Positions 1 through 7,592 of a stretch of 64,000 nucleotides of DNA are shown in pieces. The notes beneath the pieces were generated by a model. The model searched no databases. It saw only the letters and a list, made by a program, of their open reading frames with translations, and was not told the DNA's origin. The DNA lies in the NCBI RefSeq assembly GCF_023740735.1, contig NZ_JAMRXH010000003.1, positions 372,001-436,000 of the forward strand. Reading direction: 5' to 3'. Each line of letters opens with the position of its first letter. The first letter of the stretch is position 1. Both the position numbers and the translations under genes were made by a program. The stretch comes from Nocardia sp. CDC159 (lineage in GTDB: Bacteria > Actinomycetota > Actinomycetes > Mycobacteriales > Mycobacteriaceae).

Positions 1-20
1 TCGACCACCACCATGAGCTT

Positions 21-1910
21 TCAGTCCCTTCGCTGCAGAATGACGCGGGCGACCCGGTCGCTGTCGGCCAGGGTCACCGAGTCCACGCAGGGCCGCGGGC
101 CCGCCGCGGTCACCCAGTGCACGGATTCGGTCGGCACGCCCAGCGCGAACCGGCGCGGATGGACCACACCCGCCGCGTCGACGATCGCATGCGAATCCGG
201 GGCGACCGTGAGCCCACCGGTACGGTAGCGGTCGCCGCCGGGGTCGGCGATGGCGAAACCGTCGATTTCCCCGCGCCGCAGTAGATTACGCAGCAGGGCG
301 TCGCCGGTGGTGCGCAGATCCGGTTCGGGCAGCCAGGCGTCGACGAGCACGCTCGCGGTGACGGTGGACCCGGCCACCAGCGGCGAATCGGTGACGAACC
401 GGCCGTCCTCGATCCGCACGCGCATACCCGGGCCGACGATACGCACGATATCGGCCCGGATCAGGGCGGCCAGCTCGGCGATGCGTTCGGCGGGCGGGCC
501 GATCGAGAGGAAGGCGTTCAACGGGGTGTACCAGCCGTCGAGGTCGTCGCGATAGGAGCTGCCGGTGATGCCGCCGTGATCGACGATCAACCGGACCTCG
601 TTGCGCAGATCCCGCAGCACGTCCAGGGCCGACTTCACCGGACCGGCCACATTGCCCAGCCTGGCATGGCGGACATCGGCGTCGAGATAGTCGAGCAGCC
701 AGCGGTGAAATTGCGCGGGATCGTCGAAGCGGCGGCCGCCGATGGGGTCGGCGATGATCGACCAGTTCCACCAGCGATCGCGCTCGATGCCGTACTCCGC
801 CAGCAGGATCCGCGTATCGCGGGCGGTCGGCGCGTCGAGGTAGCGGCGGCGGAACCAGCGTTGCTCGACGGGGCTGATCCGGTCGGAGATCAACCGGGTG
901 TAGTAGACCGCCTCCACCTCCCGGGCGACCAGCGGCCAGACATCGCGGCGGAAATCGACATCGCCGAAGCGGCGCGCCCGCTCGCGCAGGGCGGCGATGC
1001 GAGCCGAATCCAGCAGCGTCGGAACATGCCTGCCGTCGACGCCCTTCTGATTCTCCCCGCGCGCGTGATGCGGCACCCCGCGCCTGCAACCGGCTACGAT
1101 CAGCGGTTCCCGACCGGAGGCAATGTATTCCAGGCCCCCGGCCGCCTGCGACTCCTTGAAACTGCCACCGCGACCGACAGTCAGCAGCGCCATGTAGTCG
1201 AAGAAGGTCAGTCCCAGGCCGCGCACGATGGTGGGGGCGTGTGCGGGCACCCGGTCGAGGTCGACATCGGCGGCATTGCCCGGGGCGATATAGCTCAGCC
1301 CGAATTCCTCGGCCGCCCGGGCGATCCCGCTCGCATCGGCCGAATGCCGCAGCGGCACATGCCCCTGCGCGAGCACGACCGCGTGCAGGTCACCGATGCG
1401 CTCGCCGTCGTCGAGCACCAGTTCCTGTAGTCCGCCCGGGCCGTCGCGCAGATCGATGACCGTCGCGGTGAGCTCGTGCGCGCGCACCCAGCGCGCATAC
1501 CGGTCGCGGGTGCGCTCATAGGCCCAGCGCAGGTAGTGGCCGTAGAAGGACCGGGTCGGATAGGTGTCGGGGCCGAGGTGGCGCGCCTCGGCCAGCACCT
1601 GCTCGGGTACCTCGGCCACGCCCCCGATCTTCACCAGGAAGTTCGCCCATTCGAACAGGCTCGGCCCGGGCTCGACCGGCCCGTCCATCGTGACGCTCTC
1701 GTCGGTGAAGATGGTGACCTGGGCCGCGACCGTATTCATCAGCAGCTGCCGGGATTGATCGGTCCGCCAGACCGCACCCGTCCCCACGCGGGTGGAGTCG
1801 ACCAGGTAGATCTCGATTCCGCCGCGCTCCCCGCCGCGCCGCGCATTCGCGCAGATCCGCTCGAAGACGCTCAGACCGCGGGGTCCCCCTCCGACGATCC
1901 CGATGCGCAC
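21..1910 (-). CDS. FAD/NAD(P)-binding oxidoreductase-like protein
   Basis: A 629-residue protein with a Rossmann dinucleotide motif GGGPRG at residues 7-12, directly after the start. It resembles the FAD_NAD_binding family (PF13454), cytoplasmic flavoproteins of mostly unknown substrate. Further matching features are a GLGLTFFD segment in the middle and a C-terminal part ending in a GVPTESVHWVTA-like stretch. I chose the GTG at 1910 because it puts the nucleotide fold at the N terminus and is preceded by GGAAAG at a suitable distance. An ATG at 1964 would add 18 residues but has no visible ribosome binding site. It is monocistronic here; the reaction is unknown. Confidence 0.75.
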   Translation of the reverse strand: MRIGIVGGGPRGLSVFERICANARRGGERGGIEIYLVDSTRVGTGAVWRTDQSRQLLMNTVAAQVTIFTDESVTMDGPVEPGPSLFEWANFLVKIGGVAEVPEQVLAEARHLGPDTYPTRSFYGHYLRWAYERTRDRYARWVRAHELTATVIDLRDGPGGLQELVLDDGERIGDLHAVVLAQGHVPLRHSADASGIARAAEEFGLSYIAPGNAADVDLDRVPAHAPTIVRGLGLTFFDYMALLTVGRGGSFKESQAAGGLEYIASGREPLIVAGCRRGVPHHARGENQKGVDGRHVPTLLDSARIAALRERARRFGDVDFRRDVWPLVAREVEAVYYTRLISDRISPVEQRWFRRRYLDAPTARDTRILLAEYGIERDRWWNWSIIADPIGGRRFDDPAQFHRWLLDYLDADVRHARLGNVAGPVKSALDVLRDLRNEVRLIVDHGGITGSSYRDDLDGWYTPLNAFLSIGPPAERIAELAALIRADIVRIVGPGMRVRIEDGRFVTDSPLVAGSTVTASVLVDAWLPEPDLRTTGDALLRNLLRRGEIDGFAIADPGGDRYRTGGLTVAPDSHAIVDAAGVVHPRRFALGVPTESVHWVTAAGPRPCVDSVTLADSDRVARVILQRRD

Positions 1911-2668
1911 CCGAAAAGTCTTTCCGGCTTCGGAGAGAAACGCAAGGCGAATCGGCTCGGCCATTCAGATATTCGACCGGCAGATACTTGCTATCGACAT
2001 TTCGAAAAAGGGGTTGTAGAACAATATCGGGCCATTCGGCCCGATTCCGTCCCGCGCCGGAGCCTCACCGCGCCGGCGCAGCCACCGACAGGGGACACGT
2101 CAACTGCACTGCCCGGGTTCGATCCCGGTGTGGCACAACCGAACCCGAACGCCGTTCAATTGTCCGAACACGTGGCGTTTCGGGGCCTCGACACCGACCG
2201 GAACGCGGAAGATCAATTCCCCCAGCGGAATCCAGCAAACAATCGGCCCCGCCGCGCGAACATGAGAAGCCGTGCCGGGCAAGGTTTTTGGCAAAGACTC
2301 CGCAGAACCGGGCCACCTGGTCCGATGCCGAAGTGGCATGATGTCACCATTATGTGACTTGAATCACATTGCCGGGCGGTTCCACACGCCATACGGCAAG
2401 ATCAACCCTCGCAGCGAGACAAGCATTACGAGTCATCGCGCGAACACCATCGGGGGGCCCGAATGGTGATTGTTCGTCAATTCGCGGAAGGGGTTGGAAG
2501 GCGCCGACGCGAGCCGGAGATGACAATACGGCAAGCCCATGATCACAAACATCGCGACCTAGATTTCAAATATCCTCGAATCGGAATGTGGGGCATGCAA
2601 TTCGATTGTCGGGGTTTACATCTGCGCTGAGCGCCCGACATTTTCGCAGCTGAAAGCGAGTGTTTTCG
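1911..2668. other. Gene-poor intergenic region
   Basis: About 750 bp without a convincing gene. It holds a perfect 8-bp hairpin at 2026-2045 (stem ATCGGGCC), a CRP-like palindrome at 2353-2368, and an imperfect hairpin at 2445-2468 (CACCAT stem with one bulge). The part from about 2340 on is less GC-rich than its surroundings. Short reading frames on the minus strand (2065-2339) lack a clear start signal or family resemblance. Confidence 0.6.
2353..2368. promoter_or_regulatory. CRP-like binding site TGTGA-N6-TCACA
   Basis: The 16-bp sequence TGTGACTTGAATCACA is a perfect fit to the actinobacterial CRP/GlxR consensus TGTGANNTNNNTCACA, including the central T. It lies 300 bp upstream of the small LuxR-type gene and about 440 bp upstream of the divergent flavoprotein gene, so its target is uncertain. 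Confidence 0.6.
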
Positions 2669-2923
2669 ATGGATCCGATGCTTCACCGTCAAACCCGCCC
2701 GCCCGAATCCCGTTCGCCGTTGGCGCTACTCACCAACCGGCAGCGCGAGGTGGCGGTCCTGGTGGCGCGGGGAATGACCAACCGGATGATCGCCAGCCAC
2801 CTGGGGATCGCGGAATGGACCGTCGTCAACCACCTCAGACAGGTGATGTCGCGGCTCGATTGTCCGTCGCGGCTGCACGTGGCGCTGATCGTCCAGCGGG
2901 AATCGGGCGCGGAGACCGCCTGA
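2669..2923 (+). CDS. Small stand-alone LuxR/GerE-type HTH protein
   Basis: An 84-residue protein that is almost only a LuxR-type DNA-binding domain: LTNRQREVAVLVARGMTN, then a recognition helix region (WTVVNHLRQVMSRL). There is no receiver, PAS or ATPase domain, so the signal input is unknown; it may work as a heterodimer or be constitutively active. The ATG at 2669 is preceded by GAAAGCGAG at good spacing; a GTG at 2660 would add three residues. It lies downstream of a CRP-like site and is followed by a strong bidirectional hairpin. Confidence 0.75.
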   Translation: MDPMLHRQTRPPESRSPLALLTNRQREVAVLVARGMTNRMIASHLGIAEWTVVNHLRQVMSRLDCPSRLHVALIVQRESGAETA

Positions 2924-2939
2924 CCCGTGTCGACCGGCA

Positions 2940-2973
2940 AACCCGGTGCCGCGCTGATCGTCGGCACCGGGTT
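2940..2973. terminator. Bidirectional hairpin terminator
   Basis: A perfect 11-bp stem (AACCCGGTGCC at 2940-2950 and GGCACCGGGTT at 2963-2973) with a 12-nt loop between two convergent genes. The position and symmetry suggest termination in both directions, although there is no long T-run. Confidence 0.6.
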
Positions 2974-2985
2974 CTGCCGTTCGAG

Positions 2986-4221
2986 CTATCCGACGGTGAG
3001 GGACTTCTGGTATTCGAGGTAGGCCTCGATGACGGACTTTTCGGTGGGGTACCGATCGCCGAAGCGGTTCGGATTCCAGTCGTCGGCGGGGGTCAGGTCG
3101 CTGGTGCCGTGCAGGAGGATGTCGGTGAGGACCTTCGCGTAACCCGGGCCGTGGGTGATCCCGGCCTCGTTGTCCCCGACCAGAACGTGGAGCCCGTCGA
3201 CCGCGGCGACCGGCCCGATCAGCGCCCGCCAATCGGGGGTGTAGCAGGGCGCGCCGTGTTTGACGCTGATACTCGACCGTCGAGCCAGGACCGGCATGGT
3301 GGCCTCGGCACGCCCGGCCACGCGAAGCAGTTCCCGCACACCGTCATAGGGGATCTCGTCGAGTCGTTCCGGCTTCGCGGCGTCCAGCAGGACGTTGCGC
3401 GGATAGGTTTCGTAGGCGCCGCCCCAGAGCAGGCCACCGTCGTGCCAGCGCACCCACAGCAGCGTTCCGCCGTCGGGATCCTCGGGAACCAGGCCCGACA
3501 GGAACAGCGCGGGCAGGGTACTGGGCAGGTCGAGGTTCTCGGTGATGATTCGCGAGGTGATCTGGGGCGCGCTGGGCAGGAAGATGCCGAGCGAACCGAG
3601 GAGTTCGTTGCTCCACGCCCCCGCGGCGACGACGACGGCATCACATCCGATCGTCCCGCGGGTGGTCTCGACGCCGACGATTCGCCCGCCGCGGGTGCGC
3701 AGCCCGGTCACCGGTCGTCGCGTGTCGACCACACCCGGGTGCCGACGCAGCCGCTCGGCGAGGGCCGCCCCCACCTTCGGCGCGAACACCTGCGCACCGC
3801 CGGGTTCGAACAACCCACCGCGCACCCCATCGCCCCGCACGACCCCATGGGTCAGCGCCTCGACCGCCGCGGCGTCCAGCACGGTGGCCGACCCACCCTC
3901 CTGCTCGTGGTTCGCGCTGATCTCCGCCCACGAGGACGCCCGCAGGTCCAACCACAAGATGCCGTTGCTCCGCAGGTCGATGTCATGCCCCTCGGCCTGC
4001 AGCCCGCCGTAGTAGTCCAGCCCGTAGGCGGTCACCGCCTGCTCCGCCTCGAGCGGCGTCCAACTGGCCAGAAATCCCGCCCCGGCCGCACTGGTGCCCT
4101 GAAAGAGCCCATCCCGTTCGACCAGCCGAACACTTCCCGCCCCTGCCTCGACCAAGTGCAAAGCCATACTGCACCCAAATATCCCGCCACCGATGACGAC
4201 GACGTCCGAACGATCGGACAC
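2986..4221 (-). CDS. FAD-dependent oxidoreductase, DAO family
   Basis: A 411-residue D-amino-acid-oxidase/sarcosine-oxidase-like flavoprotein. The N terminus has VVVIGGGIFGCSMALHL, the FAD-binding Rossmann motif, followed by an acidic residue at the end of strand 2 (LVERDG). The C-terminal part carries the GDNEAGITHGPGYAKVL segment typical of the FAD-contacting end of this family. It probably oxidises a secondary or primary amine with release of hydrogen peroxide, but the substrate cannot be read from sequence. The start is GTG at 4221, right behind GGAGGAATT. It is convergent with the LuxR-type gene. Confidence 0.82.
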   Translation of the reverse strand: MSDRSDVVVIGGGIFGCSMALHLVEAGAGSVRLVERDGLFQGTSAAGAGFLASWTPLEAEQAVTAYGLDYYGGLQAEGHDIDLRSNGILWLDLRASSWAEISANHEQEGGSATVLDAAAVEALTHGVVRGDGVRGGLFEPGGAQVFAPKVGAALAERLRRHPGVVDTRRPVTGLRTRGGRIVGVETTRGTIGCDAVVVAAGAWSNELLGSLGIFLPSAPQITSRIITENLDLPSTLPALFLSGLVPEDPDGGTLLWVRWHDGGLLWGGAYETYPRNVLLDAAKPERLDEIPYDGVRELLRVAGRAEATMPVLARRSSISVKHGAPCYTPDWRALIGPVAAVDGLHVLVGDNEAGITHGPGYAKVLTDILLHGTSDLTPADDWNPNRFGDRYPTEKSVIEAYLEYQKSLTVG

Positions 4222-4703
4222 AATTCCTCCAGAGAATTCGAGTGATATTTCGATATCCCCGGGGCCCCTCGGGATGACCCGACCCTAGCCGACCGCAACC
4301 CCCACTCGCATATGACTATTTTCCGCTAGCCGCTGAACATGAAGTAGCACTCACGTTTTCGGCACCGGCCAGCCAGCTCGTGCTCATGGCCGACATCGCC
4401 GCAGGTTCACCCACTCGGGATGCAAAGATCGGGCGGAGATCGTGGTGAGTGATGACATCGAACGGATCGGTGCGGATTTTTCCGAGCGGTTGCCGGACCG
4501 CCGGACCTGTTGTTGTTCGGTCGGACAGTGAATGACCTATTCTGCTGCAAGACATTTGAAGAACTGCTGCAGGCTCCCGAATGTCGTCCAGATCCGAGGT
4601 CGTACCGTACGACGGCACCCGCAAGATATAGAGCTCGACAAGTGCTGTCCCGGATCGACACCTCTCAAACCCGCCAGCATTTACCCTGGTGAGCGGCGTT
4701 TTG
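4222..4703. other. Gene-poor region adjoining the tRNA 3' end
   Basis: About 480 bp with no gene I can support. The composition is noticeably less GC-rich than the neighbourhood and short frames on both strands look non-coding. It lies on the 3' side of the tRNA, where integrative elements usually insert, but I found no second copy of the tRNA 3' end and no integrase remnant. Confidence 0.5.
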
Positions 4704-4777
4704 TGGGGCGGGTGGGGCTCGAACCCACGACCAACGGATTATGAGTCCGCGGCTCTAACCGACTGAGCTACCGCCCC
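4704..4777 (-). tRNA. tRNA-Met (CAT)
   Basis: A 74-nt cloverleaf: acceptor stem GGGGCGG/CCGCCCC, D arm GCTC..GAGC, anticodon stem GCGGA/TCCGT with loop CTCATAA (anticodon CAT at 4741-4743), T arm GTGGG-TTCGAGC-CCCAC and discriminator A. CCA is not encoded. The loop and the lack of initiator features favour elongator methionine; a lysidine-modified tRNA-Ile2 shares this anticodon and cannot be excluded from sequence alone. Confidence 0.92.
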
Positions 4778-4897
4778 CGACCGCACGCTGCGGGCTGGAG
4801 CGATGCTACCGGGTGGGGTGTGGCTTCGCCTACTCGGACCGGGGGTTACGGATAGTGTGTCGGGCGAGGGCCGAGTACGAGACGGGAGGAGCGTGCG

Positions 4898-5323
4898 GTG
4901 AGTCTGTTCGCGAATGTACTGCGGGTGCATCAGTGGGTGTACGAGAAGTCCGGGGGGCTGGTGGGGCATCGGATATTGCTGGGGAATCCGACGCTGCTGT
5001 TGCGTACCGTCGGGCGCAAGACCGGGCAGCCCAGGACCAATGCGCTGACCTACGCGCGGGACGGGAAGGACTATTTGGTCACCGCGTCGAACGGGGGGTC
5101 ACCGCGACCGCCGGGGTGGCTGGCGAATCTGAAGTCCGCGCCGGACAGCGAGATTCAGGTGGGGCGACGGCGGATCGCGGTGACGGCCCGGGTCACGTAT
5201 CCCGACGATCCGGAATACGCGCGCCGGTGGGCGTTGGTGGACAAGGTGAATCGCGGGCGGTACACGCAGTACCAGAAGATGACCACCCGGCCCATCCCGG
5301 TGGTGGTGCTGACCCCGCGTTAG
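4898..5323 (+). CDS. Deazaflavin (F420)-dependent nitroreductase family protein
   Basis: A 141-residue protein of the Ddn-like family (F420H2-dependent reductases related to split-barrel flavoproteins). The motif LLRTVGRKTGQPRTNAL, then YLVTASNGGSPRPPGW, is the typical cofactor-binding part. Members reduce quinones or other acceptors with F420H2 in mycobacteria and nocardiae. The GTG start at 4898 sits behind GGGAGGAG. It is convergent with the downstream MDR gene, with a single base between the stop codons. The substrate is unknown. Confidence 0.88.
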   Translation: MSLFANVLRVHQWVYEKSGGLVGHRILLGNPTLLLRTVGRKTGQPRTNALTYARDGKDYLVTASNGGSPRPPGWLANLKSAPDSEIQVGRRRIAVTARVTYPDDPEYARRWALVDKVNRGRYTQYQKMTTRPIPVVVLTPR

Positions 5324-5324
5324 G

Positions 5325-6320
5325 TCATACGGTCAGGATCGTGCGCCCCACGGCCGTGCGCGCCTCCATGGCGGCGTGGGCGGCGGCCGCCTCGCCCAGC
5401 GGGAAGGTCTGGCCCACAACCACTTCCAACCGGTCGGCGGCGACCTCGGCCTGGGCCCGGCGCCCGAGGGCGGGCCAGTCCCCGACCGAGGCCGTGAGAT
5501 CCATCAGCGAGACCACCGTAATGCCCTGCGCCGCCGCGGCTTCGGTATCGAACTCGGCGAATCCGCCCGCGGCGTTGCCGTAGCCGAGGAAGCGCCCACC
5601 GGGCGACAGCGCGCCCAGGGCGTCGCTGCCGATCCGGCCGCCCGCCCCGTCCAGGACCACCTGCACCCCGTCTCCGCCGCTCAGTTCGAGAACCTGATCG
5701 GCCCAACCGGATTCGTCGTAGTCGACCACCTCGTTCGCGCCCAGCCGCCGGGCCAGGTCGAGCTTCGCCGCACCCCGCGCCGCGGCGATCACCCGGGACC
5801 CGGCCGCGCGGGCCAGCTGAATCAGCAGGGTGCCGAGTCCCCCGCCCGCGGCGGTGATCAGCACCCACTCACCCGCGCGCGGCTCGGCCCGCTGGGCCAC
5901 CGCCAGCGCGGTGCGCCCGTCGTGCACCAGCGCCGCAGCGCGCACGAAATCCAGCCCCGTGGGCAGTTCGTCGAGCGAATCGGCCCGCGCCAGGGCCCGC
6001 TCGGCATATCCCCCGATCGGCAGGCCGCCCCCGATCCCACTGGCGGCGGTCCGCGTCGCCACCCGTTTGCCGACCCAGTCCGGATCGACCCCGGGCCCGA
6101 CCGCCGACACCACTCCGGCCACCGCGCCGCCGGGCACATAGGGCGGCTCGACCGGAAAGAAGTCCAGCCCCCAGCCGCTGCGCAGGCGGGTGTCGAGAAA
6201 CATCACATCCGCCGCCGCGACATCCACCACCACCTCGCCCGGACCCGGCTCGGGGTCCGGCACCTCGCTGATCGCCAGCACCTCCGGCCCCCCGAACGAT
6301 TTCACTTCGACCGCACGCAT
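5325..6320 (-). CDS. Zinc-type alcohol dehydrogenase-like / quinone oxidoreductase (MDR family)
   Basis: A 331-residue medium-chain dehydrogenase/reductase resembling NADPH:quinone oxidoreductases: N-terminal GroES-like part (GPEVLAISEVPDPEPGPGEV), then a Rossmann fold with the nucleotide motif AAGGGLGTLLIQLARAAG. The structural-zinc cysteines of true alcohol dehydrogenases are absent, which supports the QOR branch. I start at ATG 6320 (MRAVEV), the usual N terminus of the family; an ATG at 6344 would add eight residues. It is divergent from the terC-like gene and its leader. Confidence 0.85.
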   Translation of the reverse strand: MRAVEVKSFGGPEVLAISEVPDPEPGPGEVVVDVAAADVMFLDTRLRSGWGLDFFPVEPPYVPGGAVAGVVSAVGPGVDPDWVGKRVATRTAASGIGGGLPIGGYAERALARADSLDELPTGLDFVRAAALVHDGRTALAVAQRAEPRAGEWVLITAAGGGLGTLLIQLARAAGSRVIAAARGAAKLDLARRLGANEVVDYDESGWADQVLELSGGDGVQVVLDGAGGRIGSDALGALSPGGRFLGYGNAAGGFAEFDTEAAAAQGITVVSLMDLTASVGDWPALGRRAQAEVAADRLEVVVGQTFPLGEAAAAHAAMEARTAVGRTILTV

Positions 6321-6429
6321 GTTCGCCCAACTTCCCTTCGGCATCGAGTACCGCCCCAGCCTCCAACCTCAACTTATGTTCAGGTCAAGCCCATCCTTCG
6401 ATTGGCCGAGGAGCAAAAATTTCGCTATC

Positions 6430-6537
6430 CTGGCGCCCGAGGGGAGTACTTCCCAAGTGCCATGCCGGTCAGTACGGATTCCGCCGTCGGAATCCCCGGG
6501 TGGCCGCCCGAATTCGGGTGAAGGAGACCTCGGGTTT
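6430..6537 (+). promoter_or_regulatory. yybP-ykoY-type Mn2+ riboswitch
   Basis: The leader of the TerC-family gene has the marks of the yybP-ykoY class: CCCGAGG directly followed by GGAGTA (6436-6447), an internal hairpin GGATTCC/GGAATCC, and a closing strand GAGACCTCGGG (6524-6534) that pairs back to CCCGAGG. This class senses Mn2+ and often precedes TerC/Alx or MntP exporters. The assignment is by motif and context, not by covariance model. Confidence 0.75.
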
Positions 6538-6553
6538 TTCGTCGTACCCGAGG
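6528..6553 (+). promoter_or_regulatory. Alternative hairpin covering the ribosome binding site
   Basis: CCTCGGGT (6528-6535) can pair with ACCCGAGG (6546-6553), which overlaps the AGGAG ribosome binding site at 6551-6555. The same CCTCGGG strand also closes the riboswitch by pairing with 6436-6442. The two structures exclude each other, which suggests translational control: metal-bound aptamer frees the ribosome binding site. Confidence 0.65.
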
Positions 6554-6559
6554 AGACTT

Positions 6560-7573
6560 GTGACCACGTACCTTTCCGCCGCACCTCTGGACACCATCGG
6601 CTCGCCCTGGCTGTGGGCGGCGACGATCGTGGGTGTGCTGGCGCTGCTGGCGCTGGATTTCGTGGTCACCCGCCGCCCGCACGAGGTCTCGATGCGCGAG
6701 GCGCTCGGCTGGACGGTCTTCTATCTGGCGCTGCCGGTCGCGTTCGGCCTGGTGATCTGGGCGGGCTACGGCGGAACGCCCGCCACCGAATTCTTCACCG
6801 GCTATCTGCTGGAGAAGTCACTGTCGGTGGACAACCTGTTCGTATTCATGCTGCTGCTGTCGGCGTTCGCGGTGCCCGCGGCGCTGGCCCAGCGGGTGCT
6901 GCTGTTCGGCATCGTGGGCGCGCTGGTGCTGCGCGGGGTGTTCATCGCACTGGGCGCGGCCGCACTGGCCTCGCTGGACTGGGCGTTCCTGCTGTTCGGC
7001 GCGATCCTGCTGGTCACCGCGATCAAATTGCTGGTCGACGCGGTGCGCGGCGAGGAGCAGAAGGTCGACATCTCCCGGATGCGCTCGGTGCGCCTGATGC
7101 GCAAGCTGATGCCGGTCACCGACGACTACCACGGCACCCAGATGACCGTGCGCGAGGCGGGCCGACGCGCCCTCACCCCGCTGGCCCTGGTGGTCACCGC
7201 GGTCATGGCGACCGATGTGGTCTTCGCGGTCGACTCGGTGCCCGCGGTCTACGGCGTCACCGGCGACCCGTACCTGGTCTTCGCCACCAACGCGTTCGCC
7301 CTGCTCGGCCTGCGCGCCCTGTACTTCGTGCTGCAGGCCGCGCTGTCGCGACTGGTGCACCTGGCCTACGGCCTGGCCGTGATCCTCGCCTTCATCGGCG
7401 TCAAACTGGTCCTGCACTGGGCCCACGACCTCTGGGACGGCGTCCCGGAGATTCCCACCCTCGCCTCGCTGGGCGTCATCGTGGTCACCCTGGCCGTGGT
7501 GACCTTCACCAGCCTCTGGTCCACCCGCGACTCCGACGAAAAGGATTCGGCCGCATCGGCGTCCACGACGTAG
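6560..7573 (+). CDS. TerC-family membrane protein, probable Mn2+ exporter
   Basis: A 337-residue integral membrane protein of the TerC/Alx family. It carries the family motifs FFTGYLLEKSLSVDNLFVF and ATDVVFAVDSVPAVYGVT, whose acidic residues lie in membrane segments and are thought to bind metal. There are about nine hydrophobic segments, with a charged loop after the third helical block. Relatives export Mn2+ and help to metallate secreted proteins. The GTG at 6560 has AGGAG at 6551-6555. The Mn2+-riboswitch-like leader supports the metal-export role. A hairpin overlaps its stop codon. Confidence 0.88.
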   Translation: MTTYLSAAPLDTIGSPWLWAATIVGVLALLALDFVVTRRPHEVSMREALGWTVFYLALPVAFGLVIWAGYGGTPATEFFTGYLLEKSLSVDNLFVFMLLLSAFAVPAALAQRVLLFGIVGALVLRGVFIALGAAALASLDWAFLLFGAILLVTAIKLLVDAVRGEEQKVDISRMRSVRLMRKLMPVTDDYHGTQMTVREAGRRALTPLALVVTAVMATDVVFAVDSVPAVYGVTGDPYLVFATNAFALLGLRALYFVLQAALSRLVHLAYGLAVILAFIGVKLVLHWAHDLWDGVPEIPTLASLGVIVVTLAVVTFTSLWSTRDSDEKDSAASASTT

Positions 7574-7587
7574 CCACCGATGCGGCC
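7549..7587. terminator. Bidirectional hairpin between convergent genes
   Basis: An 11-bp perfect stem, GGCCGCATCGG (7549-7559) with CCGATGCGGCC (7577-7587), spanning the terC-like stop codon and ending just before the ephD-like stop codon. The loop is 17 nt. The position fits a shared terminator. Confidence 0.5.
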
Positions 7588-7592
7588 GGAGC

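Noticed and set aside
2065..2339. Two small minus-strand frames in the 2 kb intergenic region
   Set aside because: No ribosome binding site, mixed codon use and no recognisable family; could not be supported.
4222..4703. Search for an integrase or transposase remnant beside the tRNA
   Set aside because: No frame resembles one and no repeat of the tRNA end was found.
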